Source of the DNA: Nitrosospira lacus
GTDB taxonomy: Bacteria > Pseudomonadota > Gammaproteobacteria > Burkholderiales > Nitrosomonadaceae
Reading direction: 5' to 3'
NCBI RefSeq assembly: GCF_000355765.4
Contig: NZ_CP021106.3
Span: 1-64,000 of the forward strand
DNA length: 64,000 nt
Made by a program: the position numbers and the translations under genes. The notes below the pieces were generated by a model. It had not been told where the DNA came from and did not search any database. It saw nothing but the letters and a program-made list of their open reading frames with translations. Shown here one piece after another: positions 9,077 to 18,252 of the stretch. Every line of letters starts with the position of its first letter. Position 1 is the first letter of the stretch.

Positions 9077-10581
9077 GGCTGGGAGGAACCTTCAACCGTA
9101 GAGGAAACGGATTGGGGCTCCGATTTCTTCCCACGTCCCCGGCGACGCGATATTACCGCCTTTGCCGGCCACGTTTTCGCTCGTGGATCAAAGGCATTCT
9201 GTACCGCATCAGCAAAAAGATTGGCGCTCAATACCAGCGCGAACATGAAACTGAAGGCCGCAAGCAATGCCCACCACACCATCGGTTCACGCGCCATTTC
9301 CAGTCGCGCGGCGTTGATCATGGTGCCAAAACTGATCATGGAAGGGTCGACGCCGACGCCCACATAAGACAGTACAGCCTCCGCCAGAACCAATCCGCTG
9401 AAATCCATCACGGTGGCAATCAGCACGATATGCATCACATTGGGAAGGATGTGGCGGCTGATGATACGCCAATGGGAGACGCCGAAGGCATGGGCCGCCT
9501 GAATATATTCCATCTCTCGCAGCTTCAGGGTTTCACCGCGCAGCAACCGGCATAAGCCGGTCCAGCTGGTGACTCCGAGTATGATGCAAAGAAACAGCAG
9601 GCGCAGGTCGGCGCGCGCGGCAATGGTATCGAACAACTCGGGGCGTGTTTCTATATAGACCTGCATCATCAATACCGTGGCTGCAATCAGCAGGACGCTC
9701 GGGATTGAGCTCAGCGTGGTGTACAGGTATTGAATGACATCATCCACCCAGCCACGAAAATAGCCAGCCATAATGCCCAGGAGCAGCGCGAACGGCAGCA
9801 TCATCAGCGTGGTGAGCGTTCCAATCACCAAACCCGTGCGGATGCTTTTGAGCGACTGATAAAATACGTCCTGCCCCACCTTATCGGTGCCAAATATATG
9901 GTAACTGCCGGACAATGCCAGCGCAGCACCGCAGAACAGTAATATGAACGCAAGCGTGATGTATACCGCGTTCCATGGAACCAGGGTGGTGCCGCGCCAG
10001 ACGGCGGAAAACACTGACGAGAATTTTTCACCGCTACGGCGCGCCAGCAGCCTGGTCAAGGAAACCACCACGATACCCCATAGGAGAAGGCCCAAACCTC
10101 CACCCACTCCTGCCTTCCGGGCCACATCGGCGGCAAGCTCAGACTCGGGATCCTGCAAATGCGCGCCGCCGAATTGCAACCGGGGAAATTCCCGCACCTG
10201 CCGGCCGTCCGGAAGCTCTGTTGTTTCCCTGGCATAAAGAAATGCGGCAAAGGGCGCGGAATAAGTTTTCTCCACGCGCGTCCGCAAAGGGGCTGCAATC
10301 ACATCAAGCAGGCTTAGCACTTCCACGCCGTATGCTTTTTCGCCGTTGCCGCTGTGACTATTCTCGATGGCGGGACGCATATGTACCGTATCGAGTAATC
10401 CCACGGCAATAAAGAATACCAGAACCGTAAGCGCCGCCATTCCGCTCGCACTGTGCCCCACACGCCGCCATGGCGCCAGAAGATACTCGTTGCGCCGCAC
10501 GTGCCAGACAAAGACGATTATCACCGCCACCAGCAGGTAGACGAGTGCGTCTGTCCAGAGAATTACCGGTTTGAAGGACAT
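9073..10581 (-). CDS. yejE: Peptide ABC transporter permease (YejE/DppC type)
   Basis: Inner-membrane permease of 502 residues. Two hydrophobic segments lie in the first 60 residues, then a long periplasmic stretch, and the conserved six-helix BPD_transp_1 domain occupies the C-terminal half. The coupling motif is seen in EMEYIQAAHAFGVSHWRII. It is longer than DppC but like YejE-type proteins. The start codon follows a family 1 terminal repeat with a single base between, so the leader ends AGGATA and then ATG. The element upstream separates this gene from its natural partner yejB. Confidence 0.9.
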   Translation of the reverse strand: MSFKPVILWTDALVYLLVAVIIVFVWHVRRNEYLLAPWRRVGHSASGMAALTVLVFFIAVGLLDTVHMRPAIENSHSGNGEKAYGVEVLSLLDVIAAPLRTRVEKTYSAPFAAFLYARETTELPDGRQVREFPRLQFGGAHLQDPESELAADVARKAGVGGGLGLLLWGIVVVSLTRLLARRSGEKFSSVFSAVWRGTTLVPWNAVYITLAFILLFCGAALALSGSYHIFGTDKVGQDVFYQSLKSIRTGLVIGTLTTLMMLPFALLLGIMAGYFRGWVDDVIQYLYTTLSSIPSVLLIAATVLMMQVYIETRPELFDTIAARADLRLLFLCIILGVTSWTGLCRLLRGETLKLREMEYIQAAHAFGVSHWRIISRHILPNVMHIVLIATVMDFSGLVLAEAVLSYVGVGVDPSMISFGTMINAARLEMAREPMVWWALLAAFSFMFALVLSANLFADAVQNAFDPRAKTWPAKAVISRRRGRGKKSEPQSVSSTVEGSSQP

Positions 10582-10582
10582 T

Positions 10583-10958
10583 ATCCTAAATCCGGCGGTT
10601 GGACGGGATGAAGCCTGCGGTTTTTAGGGTACAGGGTAAGGCGCAACGATGCGGAATGCGACCGCGCAGGGCGGAGCGGTTCCTTCCGAAGGAAGATGCG
10701 ACCCCATAGCGGGATGTAGGGCGCCCAACGAGAGCGCGGGCATCCCCTACGCTGCCCGATCCCCGCTTCACGGGGCCCCTCGTGCGACGCTTCGGGGGGC
10801 CATTCCATTCCAAGGAGTTGCAACGCAGCCCTGCGTCGCAAAAATCGTGTAATCTGCCCCGTAGTGAACTCACCCAGGTGAAGATTGATTGAGACGAAAC
10901 AGCTTTGTAAATCATAATATTAAACTGAAAAATGGCGATCAACTGCCAGATTTAGGAT
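10583..10958. mobile_element. Family 1 MITE-like element, long copy (376 bp), between yejB and yejE
   Basis: Terminal inverted repeats lie at 10583-10602 and 10940-10958 and differ at few bases. Inside the left end is the block GCGGTTTTTAGGGTACAGGG, then GCGCAACGATGCGGAATG. The right half has TTGCAACGCAGCCCTGCGTC, GAACTCACCCAGGTGAAG and TAAATCATAATATTAAACTG. The same blocks occur in the same order in the 14267-14514 copy. This copy has about 140 extra GC-rich bases in the middle (about 10670-10805). No transposase gene is present. Confidence 0.8.
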
Positions 10959-10968
10959 TATAGAGTCA

Positions 10969-11946
10969 TCATGCCAATCTCACCCTGGGATCTACCAGCG
11001 TATAGGAAATATCCGTCAATATCAGTCCGACGATATAGAGCAGCGATCCCAGAAAGACCATGGCGCGCACCACGGCAAAGTCCTGTGAGTTGATTGCATC
11101 GATGGTATAGCTGCCCAATCCGGGAATGCCGAAAAATGACTCGGCGATCAGGCTTCCCAGAAATAGCAGCGGAATCAGTACCACCGCGCCGGTAAGTATC
11201 GGAATCATTGCATTCCTGAGCACATGCCTGAATAGCACAAGGCTTTCAGACAATCCCTTGGCGCGCGCGGTGCGAACGTAATCCTTGCCCATTTCCTCAA
11301 GGAAAATGGTGCGATACCAGCGGGTGCTGGCGCCCGCACCGCTAATCACGCCGACGATAACCGGCAGCAGCAGGAATTTAACGGCATTCAGGCCGCTCCC
11401 ATAACCTGAAATGGGCACCAGATGCCACATCTTGCTGATCAAAAACTGGCCGCCAATGATATAGAACAAACTGGAGATGGACATCAGGGCGACGCATAGT
11501 ACCACACCCCAGAAATCCACGTAGGTGGCCCGGAAAAATACCATTGCCAGCGCAAAAAATATGTAGACCACCAATCCCAGCAGGAACACGGGCAGCGCGA
11601 TGGCGAGGCTGGGCATCATGCGTGTCTTGATTTCATGAGCAATGTCACGTCCGTCGTCGGCCCGTCCAAAATCAAAGGCAAACATGGCCACCGACTTCTC
11701 GAAGAAAATAGTGCGCGTGAATTTTGCCACACCTGGCATCGTATCGTTAAACATGAGCGGCTTATCATACCCACGCTCCTGCTTCCATTTGGTAATGGCC
11801 TCGGGTGTGACGCGCTTGATTCCCAGTTGCATCCTCGCCATATCGTCGGGGCTGTTAACCACAAAGAACAGCGTAAAAGTGATCAGATTCACACCGATCA
11901 GGATGGGAATGGCATAAAGCACGCGCCGAATGATGTAATTAAGCAA
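10969..11946 (-). CDS. yejB: Peptide ABC transporter permease (YejB/DppB type)
   Basis: Inner-membrane permease of 325 residues with the N-terminal MLNYIIRRVLYAIPILIGVNLITF segment typical of DppB/OppB/YejB proteins, five or six further helices, and the coupling region EEMGKDYVRTARAKGLSE. The periplasmic loop after helix 1 (RVTPEAITKWKQERGYDKPL) is as in the YejB subfamily. The start overlaps the end of the binding-protein gene by 8 bases, so the two are translationally linked. A family 1 element follows its stop and separates it from yejE. Confidence 0.92.
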   Translation of the reverse strand: MLNYIIRRVLYAIPILIGVNLITFTLFFVVNSPDDMARMQLGIKRVTPEAITKWKQERGYDKPLMFNDTMPGVAKFTRTIFFEKSVAMFAFDFGRADDGRDIAHEIKTRMMPSLAIALPVFLLGLVVYIFFALAMVFFRATYVDFWGVVLCVALMSISSLFYIIGGQFLISKMWHLVPISGYGSGLNAVKFLLLPVIVGVISGAGASTRWYRTIFLEEMGKDYVRTARAKGLSESLVLFRHVLRNAMIPILTGAVVLIPLLFLGSLIAESFFGIPGLGSYTIDAINSQDFAVVRAMVFLGSLLYIVGLILTDISYTLVDPRVRLA

Positions 11947-14170
11947 CGCCGCCTCTTGACTCCGGAATCCCGGCCTGTGATTCCCTACTCCTGATTCCTG
12001 CGCTTCGCTCCCTGCGGCGGTAAACGGCCACGGCCGGGACCAAGCCTACCGCCAGCACGATCAATCCCAGCACAATGGGCCACAACACCGGCTCATTCCA
12101 TTCGCGCCGCTTCTGATCCCGCAACCCCGCATCTACCCGGAAGTACTTGATGTTGTTGTGCGATAGTCTGTTCGGCTTAACATTGCCGTACCAGGCGTGA
12201 TAAAGCCCATAGTCCTTGGGGTGATATCCCCAAAGCCAAGGCGCATCGTGCCGCAGGATGTCGATCATACGATCGATGATTTGCTGGCGTTCGGGACTGT
12301 TTTCCATATTCTTCATTTTCTCGAACAACCGGTTATACTCGGGATTGGAGTAATTGGAGGCATTCTCGCCTTCATTGCCGACTTTCTGTTGCGGACCGTA
12401 CAACAGGAACAGGACATTCTCGGGATCGGGATAATCAACATTCCAGCCCCACTCGAAGATTTGTGCATTGCCCTTGCGTATCTTGTCCTGGAAGCGGTTG
12501 TAATCGGTGCTGCGAACCACCAGCTGGATGTTGAGTTTCTGGAATTGTTTACGCATCCAGTCGAGACTGGATTTATCGTCGACACCTCGGGCGGTCACAT
12601 CGAAATACAGCACCAGCGGTGCGCCGGTTTTCGCGTTCATACCGTTGGGATAGCCCGCCTCGGCCAGCAACGCCTTGGCGGCTTCGATCGGTTTGCGCCG
12701 CGGCCGCCCGTTTAGCCAATCGTAGACCACCGGGTTAATTCCGTCCTTGCCCTCACGATGGCCGGCAATACCCGGTGGAATAGGGCTTTGGGCCGGGATA
12801 CCGCGGCCATTGGCAAATATCGAAACATATTCTTCGTAATCCACCGCGATTGAAATGGCCTGGCGCAATTTTCTGGCGGACTCGCGCTCTTGCCGGGTCA
12901 CGCCGCCGACCACCGGGTCCAACATATTGAAACCCATGTAGTTCGTGGAAGTCGCTATAGCGGTTTCGAGCCGGATACCCTGTTGCTTCATCGCCTCCGT
13001 TACGGACGCTTCCCCCTGGCCCGTCAGTTGCACCGCCTGATCGAAACTGTCGGAGCCAATGCCCGAAGCATCATAGTACCCCTGAAGGAATTTGTTCCAG
13101 CGCGGGATACTTTCCTTATCACGACTGGATATAACCTTGTCGATAAAGGGCAGGGGCTTGCCCGCATCCGCGAGCAACCCTGCCTGCACATCCTCCGGCA
13201 TGCCTTCCGAGGGATAGGCCTCGCCGTGGAAATTGGGATTTTTTTCCAATACCATCATGCGGTTGGGATCATTTTCGGTGAGCATATAAGGACCGGTACC
13301 CACAGGATACCAATCAAAGGTGATATTTTTTTCAGCCAGCCCTTTTTGGGTATAGAAACGCTCCGCCTCCCATGGGATGGGCGCGAAAAAAGGCATTGCC
13401 AACCAGTATATGAACTGGGGATATTTACCCTTGATCTTGATTCGATAGGTGTAACGGCTCACCGCTTCCGCGCCTTCCAGCGAATAATTGTTCAAATCCA
13501 GATAGGCATCGCCGGCCTGCCCGTCGAGCCGCGCCACGACGGCACTCTGAAGCGTTATGGAGTACTCCTTGAGACCTACGATGTAGTCCGCCATCAGGCC
13601 GAAAATTGGCGAATGCAATTTGGGATGCGCCAGTCGCTTGATTTCGAAAACATAATCTTCGGCCGTCAATTCGCGGGAACCGGTGTGACGAAAATCGGAC
13701 AGCTTATAAACCCCGGTCAGATCCTCTGCGGTGAGACTGTGATAAAGAAATCCTCCCTGCTCATTCTTGGCGAAGGCCGGGTGAGGCTGATACTGGATGC
13801 CGGGCTTGATCGAGATTTCATAAATCGTATAGGCGATTTGTGCGGCATCCACGCTGTCGTGCAGACGCTTTCCATCCTTGTCGAAATATTGCGCAACGGG
13901 CATTTCCGCAGCCGCCGATGGAATGAGCGTATAGGGACGTTTGAGGTAATGATATTGCAGCGGCGGTTCATAGATCTGCGCCGTCAGCAGGATTTCGTTG
14001 GAGCTGTATGACTGCACGGGATCAAGGTGCTTTGGACGTTCGGCAAAAGCGGTGTAGAGAATATTCTTCCCCGCATCGGCCGCCGGATAGGGACTGTTCC
14101 ACGAATTACCGCTGCAGGCGCAAATGAAGACCACAAGCGATACCGGCAGATATTTGGATAGAGCCTTCAT
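11939..14170 (-). CDS. yejA: Periplasmic peptide-binding protein, family 5, with lipobox and C-terminal membrane anchor
   Basis: The substrate-binding component of the importer, 743 residues, SBP_bac_5 family. The start (MKALSKYLPVSLVVFICACSG) has a lipoprotein-type signal with the modified cysteine probably Cys19. The body has family features such as AFAERPKHLDPVQSY and NFHGEAYPSEG. Near the C-terminus is a hydrophobic stretch (VLWPIVLGLIVLAVGLVPAV) followed by Arg-rich sequence, which looks like a membrane helix with a cytoplasmic tail. It is much larger than free periplasmic binding proteins (about 550-600 residues). It is the first gene of the run yejA-yejB-yejE-yejF-prfC. Confidence 0.9.
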   Translation of the reverse strand: MKALSKYLPVSLVVFICACSGNSWNSPYPAADAGKNILYTAFAERPKHLDPVQSYSSNEILLTAQIYEPPLQYHYLKRPYTLIPSAAAEMPVAQYFDKDGKRLHDSVDAAQIAYTIYEISIKPGIQYQPHPAFAKNEQGGFLYHSLTAEDLTGVYKLSDFRHTGSRELTAEDYVFEIKRLAHPKLHSPIFGLMADYIVGLKEYSITLQSAVVARLDGQAGDAYLDLNNYSLEGAEAVSRYTYRIKIKGKYPQFIYWLAMPFFAPIPWEAERFYTQKGLAEKNITFDWYPVGTGPYMLTENDPNRMMVLEKNPNFHGEAYPSEGMPEDVQAGLLADAGKPLPFIDKVISSRDKESIPRWNKFLQGYYDASGIGSDSFDQAVQLTGQGEASVTEAMKQQGIRLETAIATSTNYMGFNMLDPVVGGVTRQERESARKLRQAISIAVDYEEYVSIFANGRGIPAQSPIPPGIAGHREGKDGINPVVYDWLNGRPRRKPIEAAKALLAEAGYPNGMNAKTGAPLVLYFDVTARGVDDKSSLDWMRKQFQKLNIQLVVRSTDYNRFQDKIRKGNAQIFEWGWNVDYPDPENVLFLLYGPQQKVGNEGENASNYSNPEYNRLFEKMKNMENSPERQQIIDRMIDILRHDAPWLWGYHPKDYGLYHAWYGNVKPNRLSHNNIKYFRVDAGLRDQKRREWNEPVLWPIVLGLIVLAVGLVPAVAVYRRRERSAGIRSRESQAGIPESRGGVA

Positions 14171-14266
14171 TGATGCGATAGTGTAGCGTAAATATCAGAA
14201 ACGGAAATGACGCTTCAACTCCGGCGACTTTCATGATTCTACAAGCAGGAGAGACTTGAAGCTATA

Positions 14267-14514
14267 ATCCCAATCCAGCAGTTGACCATTCATTTCTCAC
14301 TCATTTTTCAGCTGGGCACCATGATCCACAAAGTTTTTTGCGCCATTTGGCCTTCATCTTTTTGGTGAGTTCGCTAGTGAGTGGGTTGCATGATTTTTGC
14401 GGCAGAGGGCTGCGTTGCAATTCTTGGAATGGAATAACCATTCCGCGTCATTGTGCCTTGCCCTGCACCTCAGAAACCATGCACTCTCCTTCGTCCAACT
14501 GCCGGATTTAGGAT
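14267..14514. mobile_element. Family 1 MITE-like element (248 bp) upstream of fabI
   Basis: Terminal repeats are at 14267-14284 (ATCCCAATCCAGCAGTTG) and 14496-14514. Read on the minus strand, the interior has TGCAGGGCAAGGCACAATG, GCGGAATGG, ATTCCATTCC, TTGCAACGCAGCCCT, GCAAAAATCATGCAA and GAACTCACCAAAAAGATGAA. This matches the 10583-10958 copy block by block without its central insert. It fills most of the gap between yejA and fabI, with its left end facing fabI. Confidence 0.8.
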
Positions 14515-14549
14515 AAATTCCCCAAACTTCACTACTCCAAGGATATGAC

Positions 14550-15338
14550 ATGAAACTTCTCGCTGGTAAACGCATCCTCATCACCGGACTGCTCAGTAAC
14601 CGCTCCATTGCCTATGGCATTGCAAAAGCCATGCATCGCGAGGGCGCGCAACTGGCCTTTACCTATCAGGGAGAAGGGATACGCGAACGAGTGGAAAAAA
14701 TAATCACTGAATTCGAGAGTGATTTGCTGTTTCCCTGTGACGTTTCCAGCGATGATGAGATCACCCGCTGTTTTGATGATTTAGGAAAATATTGGGATGG
14801 CCTCGATGGCATCGTTCATTCGATCGCCTTTGCCCCGCGAGAGGCATTGAGTGGAGATTATCTCGAAAGCGTAAACCGTGAAGCCTTCCGCATTGCTCAC
14901 GATGTCAGTTCCTACAGTTTTGCAGCCCTGGCAAAAGCGGCGATGCCGTTGATGCAAGGCAGGAATGGCTCGCTGCTTACGCTTACTTACCTCGGCGCGG
15001 TCAGGGTTATGCCGAATTACAATGTAATGGGCTTGGCGAAAGCCAGTCTTGAGGCTAATGTGCGCTTCATGGCATCCAGCCTTGGGCCCAAGGGAATACG
15101 CGTCAACGCAATTTCCGCCGGCCCGATCAAAACCCTGGCGGCGGCAGGAATTGGTAATTTCGGAAAACTGCTGAACTATACGGAGAAAGCCGCGCCATTA
15201 CGACGTAATGTTTCCATTGCAGAAGTCGGCAACGTCGCAGCCTTTCTGTGTAGCGATCTGGCTAGCGGCATTACCGGCGAAATTACCCACGTCGATGCAG
15301 GATTTAACATAATCGCTTTTGATATCAGCGAAGCTTGA
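14550..15338 (+). CDS. fabI: Enoyl-[acyl-carrier-protein] reductase (NADH)
   Basis: FabI carries out the last reduction of each fatty-acid elongation cycle. The 262-residue protein has the FabI nucleotide-binding start [20 protein letters not shown], the [10 protein letters not shown] block near residue 93, and the catalytic Tyr-x6-Tyr-x6-Lys array seen in [13 protein letters not shown]. The length is typical. The ribosome-binding site AAGGA lies 8 bases before ATG. It is transcribed alone and converges with ppiD. Confidence 0.97.
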   Translation: MKLLAGKRILITGLLSNRSIAYGIAKAMHREGAQLAFTYQGEGIRERVEKIITEFESDLLFPCDVSSDDEITRCFDDLGKYWDGLDGIVHSIAFAPREALSGDYLESVNREAFRIAHDVSSYSFAALAKAAMPLMQGRNGSLLTLTYLGAVRVMPNYNVMGLAKASLEANVRFMASSLGPKGIRVNAISAGPIKTLAAAGIGNFGKLLNYTEKAAPLRRNVSIAEVGNVAAFLCSDLASGITGEITHVDAGFNIIAFDISEA

Positions 15339-15345
15339 TCTTTGA

Positions 15346-15412
15346 AAAAACTCTGAGCAAATTCCGCAGAGTTGCCGGCAAAGCACTCCGGGAAGAATTC
15401 ATTCAGAGGTTC
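15346..15412. repeat. Degenerate short copy of repeat family 2, between convergent fabI and ppiD
   Basis: The left part AACTCTGAGCAAATTCC and the right part ATTCATTCAGAGGTTCC are degraded forms of the family 2 ends AACCTCTGAATAAGTCC and its complement. A local hairpin, AACTCTG paired with CAGAGTT, could help end transcription of the two converging genes, but there is no long T run. Confidence 0.45.
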
Positions 15413-15438
15413 CCTGGCGACAATAAATAAAGGGCTTC

Positions 15439-17328
15439 TTATTTCTTCTCCAGGCTCTCATTCCTGACCGTCACGTCGTACTGCTTTCTAACCGCGGCAA
15501 GATAAGATGTGAGCTCCTCCTGGGCATGTACCTGCTGCAATTGCCGGGCAAAGGTCTTGCGTTCGGATACCTCCGCTGGAACCGGTTCAATGACACGGCT
15601 GATGCGGATTAAGGTAAAACCGCCCTGGGAATTCTCCATACCGGCATAGGATGGAAGTCTCGTCGCTTCAGCTTTGAAAACCGTACGCAGGGTTTCGTTA
15701 TCCAGACCTTGGGGCTCTTTCCTGGAAACTTGCTGGGTTATGCCCCACGCAAGGATTCCACCCTTTCCTTCCTGCAGCTGCGCAAGTTTTTCCCTGCCTG
15801 ATTTTTGGGCCGCTTCCGCAGCTTCCTTACGGGCTACCCGCTCGCTAATTTTATCCCGCAACACCGTAATGGAAGGCGTCGTCTCCGGCCTATGTTCCAG
15901 AACCCTGGCTGAAACAAGCGTATTGGGCACCACTTCCACCGCTTCGGTGTTACGCTTGTTCTTGAGCGCATCTTCCGAAAATATCGCCTGCAGCAATCTT
16001 CCATTAGTGAAATAGGGGGGTTCACCTGCGCTTCTGCCAATCCAATCACTCTGCTGAACGCGCAGGCTGAACTTCTCCGCGGCGGGCCGCAGGCTGTCAC
16101 TCTGCTCATATACCATGTTGCTGAAGCCTTCGGCCGTTTCACCAAAAATTTTCCCGGCTTTTTGCTTCTTCAGCTCCTGCTCGACCTGGTTCTTTACTTC
16201 ATCAAAATGAACAAGTTTTACAGGTTTTATCGCAGAGAGCTTGATGATATGGAAACCGTGATCTGTTTCGACCAGATTACTGATCTCATCCGGTTTCATC
16301 TGAAAAACCGCGTCTTCGAACGCCTTGACCATCATATTGCGTGCGAAAAATCCGAGGTCACCGCCATTGATTGCCGAACCCGGATCTTGGGAATGCTGCT
16401 TGGCAAGTTCCGCAAAGCTTTGCGGGGCCTGCCTTACCTGAACAAGCAATTGCTCGGCCTTGGCGCGCGCCGCGGCTTTCTCCACATCGGATGCCGTAGC
16501 GGGGACCGTTATCAGTATGTGGCTCGCGCGGCGCTCCTCGGGCTGCTCAAACTCACTGCGATGTTCCTCAAAATACTTTATTGCTTCATCAGCGGTCACC
16601 TGCAAGTCTTTAGTCAAATCGTCCAGAGATAGCACAAGGTATTCAACACGTACTTGCTCCGGCACCCGAAACTCGGCTTGGTGGCTATCGTAATATGATT
16701 TGATGGCGGCATCATCGGGTTTCATCTGCGACAGGAATTGCTCCGGTTGTATTTGAATCAGGCTGATTTCGCGCTTCTCGCTGCCCAACCGCATAATTCT
16801 TTCCGCCACCGAGACAGGAACGAAACCATTCCCGGTGTATGCGTCCGTCAATTGCTGACGCATCATTTCCTGGCGCACACGCCCTTCAAATGTTCGTGGA
16901 TTCATTCCCTGACCACGCAGCAGCTCTTCATAACGCTGCTTGGAGAATTTACCATCCTCCTGAAACGCGGAGATATCCTGTATGACCAATATCAATTGCG
17001 AATCCGGCACGGTCAATCCAAGGCGCGCAGCCTCATGCTTCAGCAGCCGCTGCTGGATCAGTCCCTCCAATACCGCGGACCGCAGTTCCGGGTTATCCAG
17101 CATCGCATCGTTAAAATTTTCTCCCATGGTCGCCCGCATGCTTTCCTGCTGATTGCGCAACGCCTGCTCAAATTCCTGACGCGGTATCTTCTCGCCAGCC
17201 GCCAATGCGAGGTAGTCTTTGCCGTCGCCACTGTTATACGACTCGATTCCCCAGAATAGAAATGGTAATGTGGCGAGCGCCAGGATCACCTGGACGATAC
17301 GTTTTTTCCTGTGAACAAAATCAAACAT
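15439..17328 (-). CDS. ppiD: Periplasmic folding chaperone / peptidyl-prolyl isomerase PpiD
   Basis: PpiD is an inner-membrane-anchored chaperone that meets proteins leaving the SecYEG channel. It has 629 residues: a short cytoplasmic start (MFDFVHRKKRIVQ), one membrane helix at about 12-28, a SurA-like N-terminal chaperone region, and a PpiC/parvulin domain at about 270-365 (ASHILITVPATASDVEKA to DHGFHIIKLSAI). It follows hupB and the tRNAs, the usual lon-hupB-ppiD order. The ATG is one base away from a family 1 terminal repeat, so the leader reads AGGCTA then ATG; no other ribosome-binding site is present. Confidence 0.95.
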   Translation of the reverse strand: MFDFVHRKKRIVQVILALATLPFLFWGIESYNSGDGKDYLALAAGEKIPRQEFEQALRNQQESMRATMGENFNDAMLDNPELRSAVLEGLIQQRLLKHEAARLGLTVPDSQLILVIQDISAFQEDGKFSKQRYEELLRGQGMNPRTFEGRVRQEMMRQQLTDAYTGNGFVPVSVAERIMRLGSEKREISLIQIQPEQFLSQMKPDDAAIKSYYDSHQAEFRVPEQVRVEYLVLSLDDLTKDLQVTADEAIKYFEEHRSEFEQPEERRASHILITVPATASDVEKAAARAKAEQLLVQVRQAPQSFAELAKQHSQDPGSAINGGDLGFFARNMMVKAFEDAVFQMKPDEISNLVETDHGFHIIKLSAIKPVKLVHFDEVKNQVEQELKKQKAGKIFGETAEGFSNMVYEQSDSLRPAAEKFSLRVQQSDWIGRSAGEPPYFTNGRLLQAIFSEDALKNKRNTEAVEVVPNTLVSARVLEHRPETTPSITVLRDKISERVARKEAAEAAQKSGREKLAQLQEGKGGILAWGITQQVSRKEPQGLDNETLRTVFKAEATRLPSYAGMENSQGGFTLIRISRVIEPVPAEVSERKTFARQLQQVHAQEELTSYLAAVRKQYDVTVRNESLEKK

Positions 17329-17329
17329 T

Positions 17330-17504
17330 AGCCTAAATCCGACAGTTGGGCAGGAAGGAATGTGCGGTTTTTGGGGTGCAGGGCAAGTCGCAACGCAATC
17401 ATGCGTCGTATAATCAAAAGGATGAAGGCTGGGTGATGAGAAGAGTCTTTATGGATCATAGCTGCCGGACTAAAAAATAAACGGCCAATGGCCAGATTCA
17501 GGAT
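17330..17504. mobile_element. Family 1 MITE-like element (175 bp) between the tRNA terminator and ppiD
   Basis: Ends are 17330-17348 (AGCCTAAATCCGACAGTTG) and 17486-17504 (CAATGGCCAGATTCAGGAT). The interior keeps GTGCGGTTTTTGGGGTGCAG, GGCAAGTCGCAACG, GATGAAGGC and TTTATGGATCAT. It lacks the GGAATGG core of the longer copies. Its left end runs into the ppiD start codon. Confidence 0.75.
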
Positions 17505-17525
17505 CAATAAATTCAGGCAACGCAT

Positions 17526-17549
17526 AAAAAAGGCGAACTCGCGTTCGCC
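17526..17549 (-). terminator. Rho-independent terminator after the hupB-tRNA unit
   Basis: On the minus strand GGCGAAC, loop GCGA, GTTCGCC is followed by six T. It lies about 20 bases past the 3' end of tRNA-Asp and would end the hupB-tRNA-Val-tRNA-Asp transcript. Confidence 0.85.
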
Positions 17550-17567
17550 CTGGTTTAGCACAAAATC

Positions 17568-17644
17568 TGGCGGAGTGGACGGGACTCGAACCCGCGACCC
17601 CCGGCGTGACAGGCCGGTATTCTAACCAACTGAACTACCACTCC
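17568..17644 (-). tRNA. tRNA-Asp (GTC)
   Basis: The 77-base cloverleaf starts GGAGTGG and pairs with CCACTCC at the 3' end. The anticodon GTC sits in CCTGTCACG, the T-loop is GGTTCGAGTCC, and CCA is encoded. It follows tRNA-Val by about 20 bases, downstream of hupB. Confidence 0.95.
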
Positions 17645-17664
17645 AAAGATCTATAAGTTTCTGC

Positions 17665-17740
17665 TGGTGGGTGCTGACGGGGTCGAACCGCCGACATTCG
17701 CCTTGTAAGGGCGACGCTCTACCAACTGAGCTAAGCACCC
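17665..17740 (-). tRNA. tRNA-Val (TAC)
   Basis: The 76-base cloverleaf starts GGGTGCT and pairs with AGCACCC. The anticodon TAC lies in CCTTACAAG, the T-loop is GGTTCGACCCC, and CCA is encoded. It begins 13 bases after the hupB stop, so it is probably processed from the same transcript. Confidence 0.95.
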
Positions 17741-17753
17741 CGTCCGAAGAATG

Positions 17754-18026
17754 CTAGTTTACTGCATCCTTGAGCGCCTTGCCAGCGCTGAATTTCGGAA
17801 CTTTTGCGGCCTTTATCTTGATTGCCGCACCAGTACGAGGATTGCGGCCGGTGCGGGCCGCGCGTTTACCCACTTTAAAAGTTCCAAATCCGACGAGCGT
17901 TACACTCTGACCTTTTTTTAGAGCGGCTTTAATGGCGGATAATGCTCCATCCAGCGCGTTACCTGCAGAGGCCTTGGAAATATCGGAAGACTTGGCGATG
18001 GCATCGATGAGTTCAGATTTATTCAC
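17754..18026 (-). CDS. hupB: DNA-binding protein HU-beta
   Basis: HU is the small histone-like nucleoid protein that bends DNA as a dimer. The 90 residues ([20 protein letters not shown] to [13 protein letters not shown]) carry the signature [20 protein letters not shown] that forms the beta-arms. The ribosome-binding site AAGGGG precedes the ATG. It has its own good promoter and lies between lon and the two tRNA genes. Confidence 0.97.
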   Translation of the reverse strand: MNKSELIDAIAKSSDISKASAGNALDGALSAIKAALKKGQSVTLVGFGTFKVGKRAARTGRNPRTGAAIKIKAAKVPKFSAGKALKDAVN

Positions 18027-18076
18027 GGTGATTCCCCTTTCGTTATTTTAGTTACAGAAAAACCCTTGCAATTGGT

Positions 18077-18105
18077 TTTATATCAAGCCGTTTGTGCTTG
18101 GTCAA
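18077..18105 (-). promoter_or_regulatory. Sigma-70 promoter of hupB
   Basis: On the minus strand TTGACC is followed after exactly 17 bases by TATAAA, about 50 bases before the hupB ATG. The spacing and hexamers fit a housekeeping promoter. No dedicated operator is evident. Confidence 0.6.
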
Positions 18106-18222
18106 GCAATTGTGAAAATATTTCAGAAACATTTTGTACATAAACTCAACGCGTGAAAATCTTGCTGTCTCCCGCAATCCAAGTCCTGTTTAGTGAAACG
18201 GAATAACCAGAGACCGAAAAAT

Positions 18223-18240
18223 AAAAACTCACGAGAGTTC
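18223..18240 (-). terminator. Probable terminator of lon
   Basis: On the minus strand AACTC, TCGT, GAGTT is followed by TTTATTTTT. It lies just past the lon stop. The stem is short (5 bp), but the T-rich tail and position support it. Confidence 0.55.
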
Positions 18241-18252
18241 TTTTTTCGGAAT

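Noticed and set aside
10581-10942. Short open frames within the 376-bp repeat element
   Set aside because: They run through inverted repeats and GC-rich hairpins, have no ribosome-binding site and do not recur as protein in the other copies.
12890-14011. Long open frame (373 codons) on the plus strand inside the yejA-like gene
   Set aside because: It is antisense to a clear solute-binding protein gene with all expected features. Its composition is that of a shadow frame and it has no domain.
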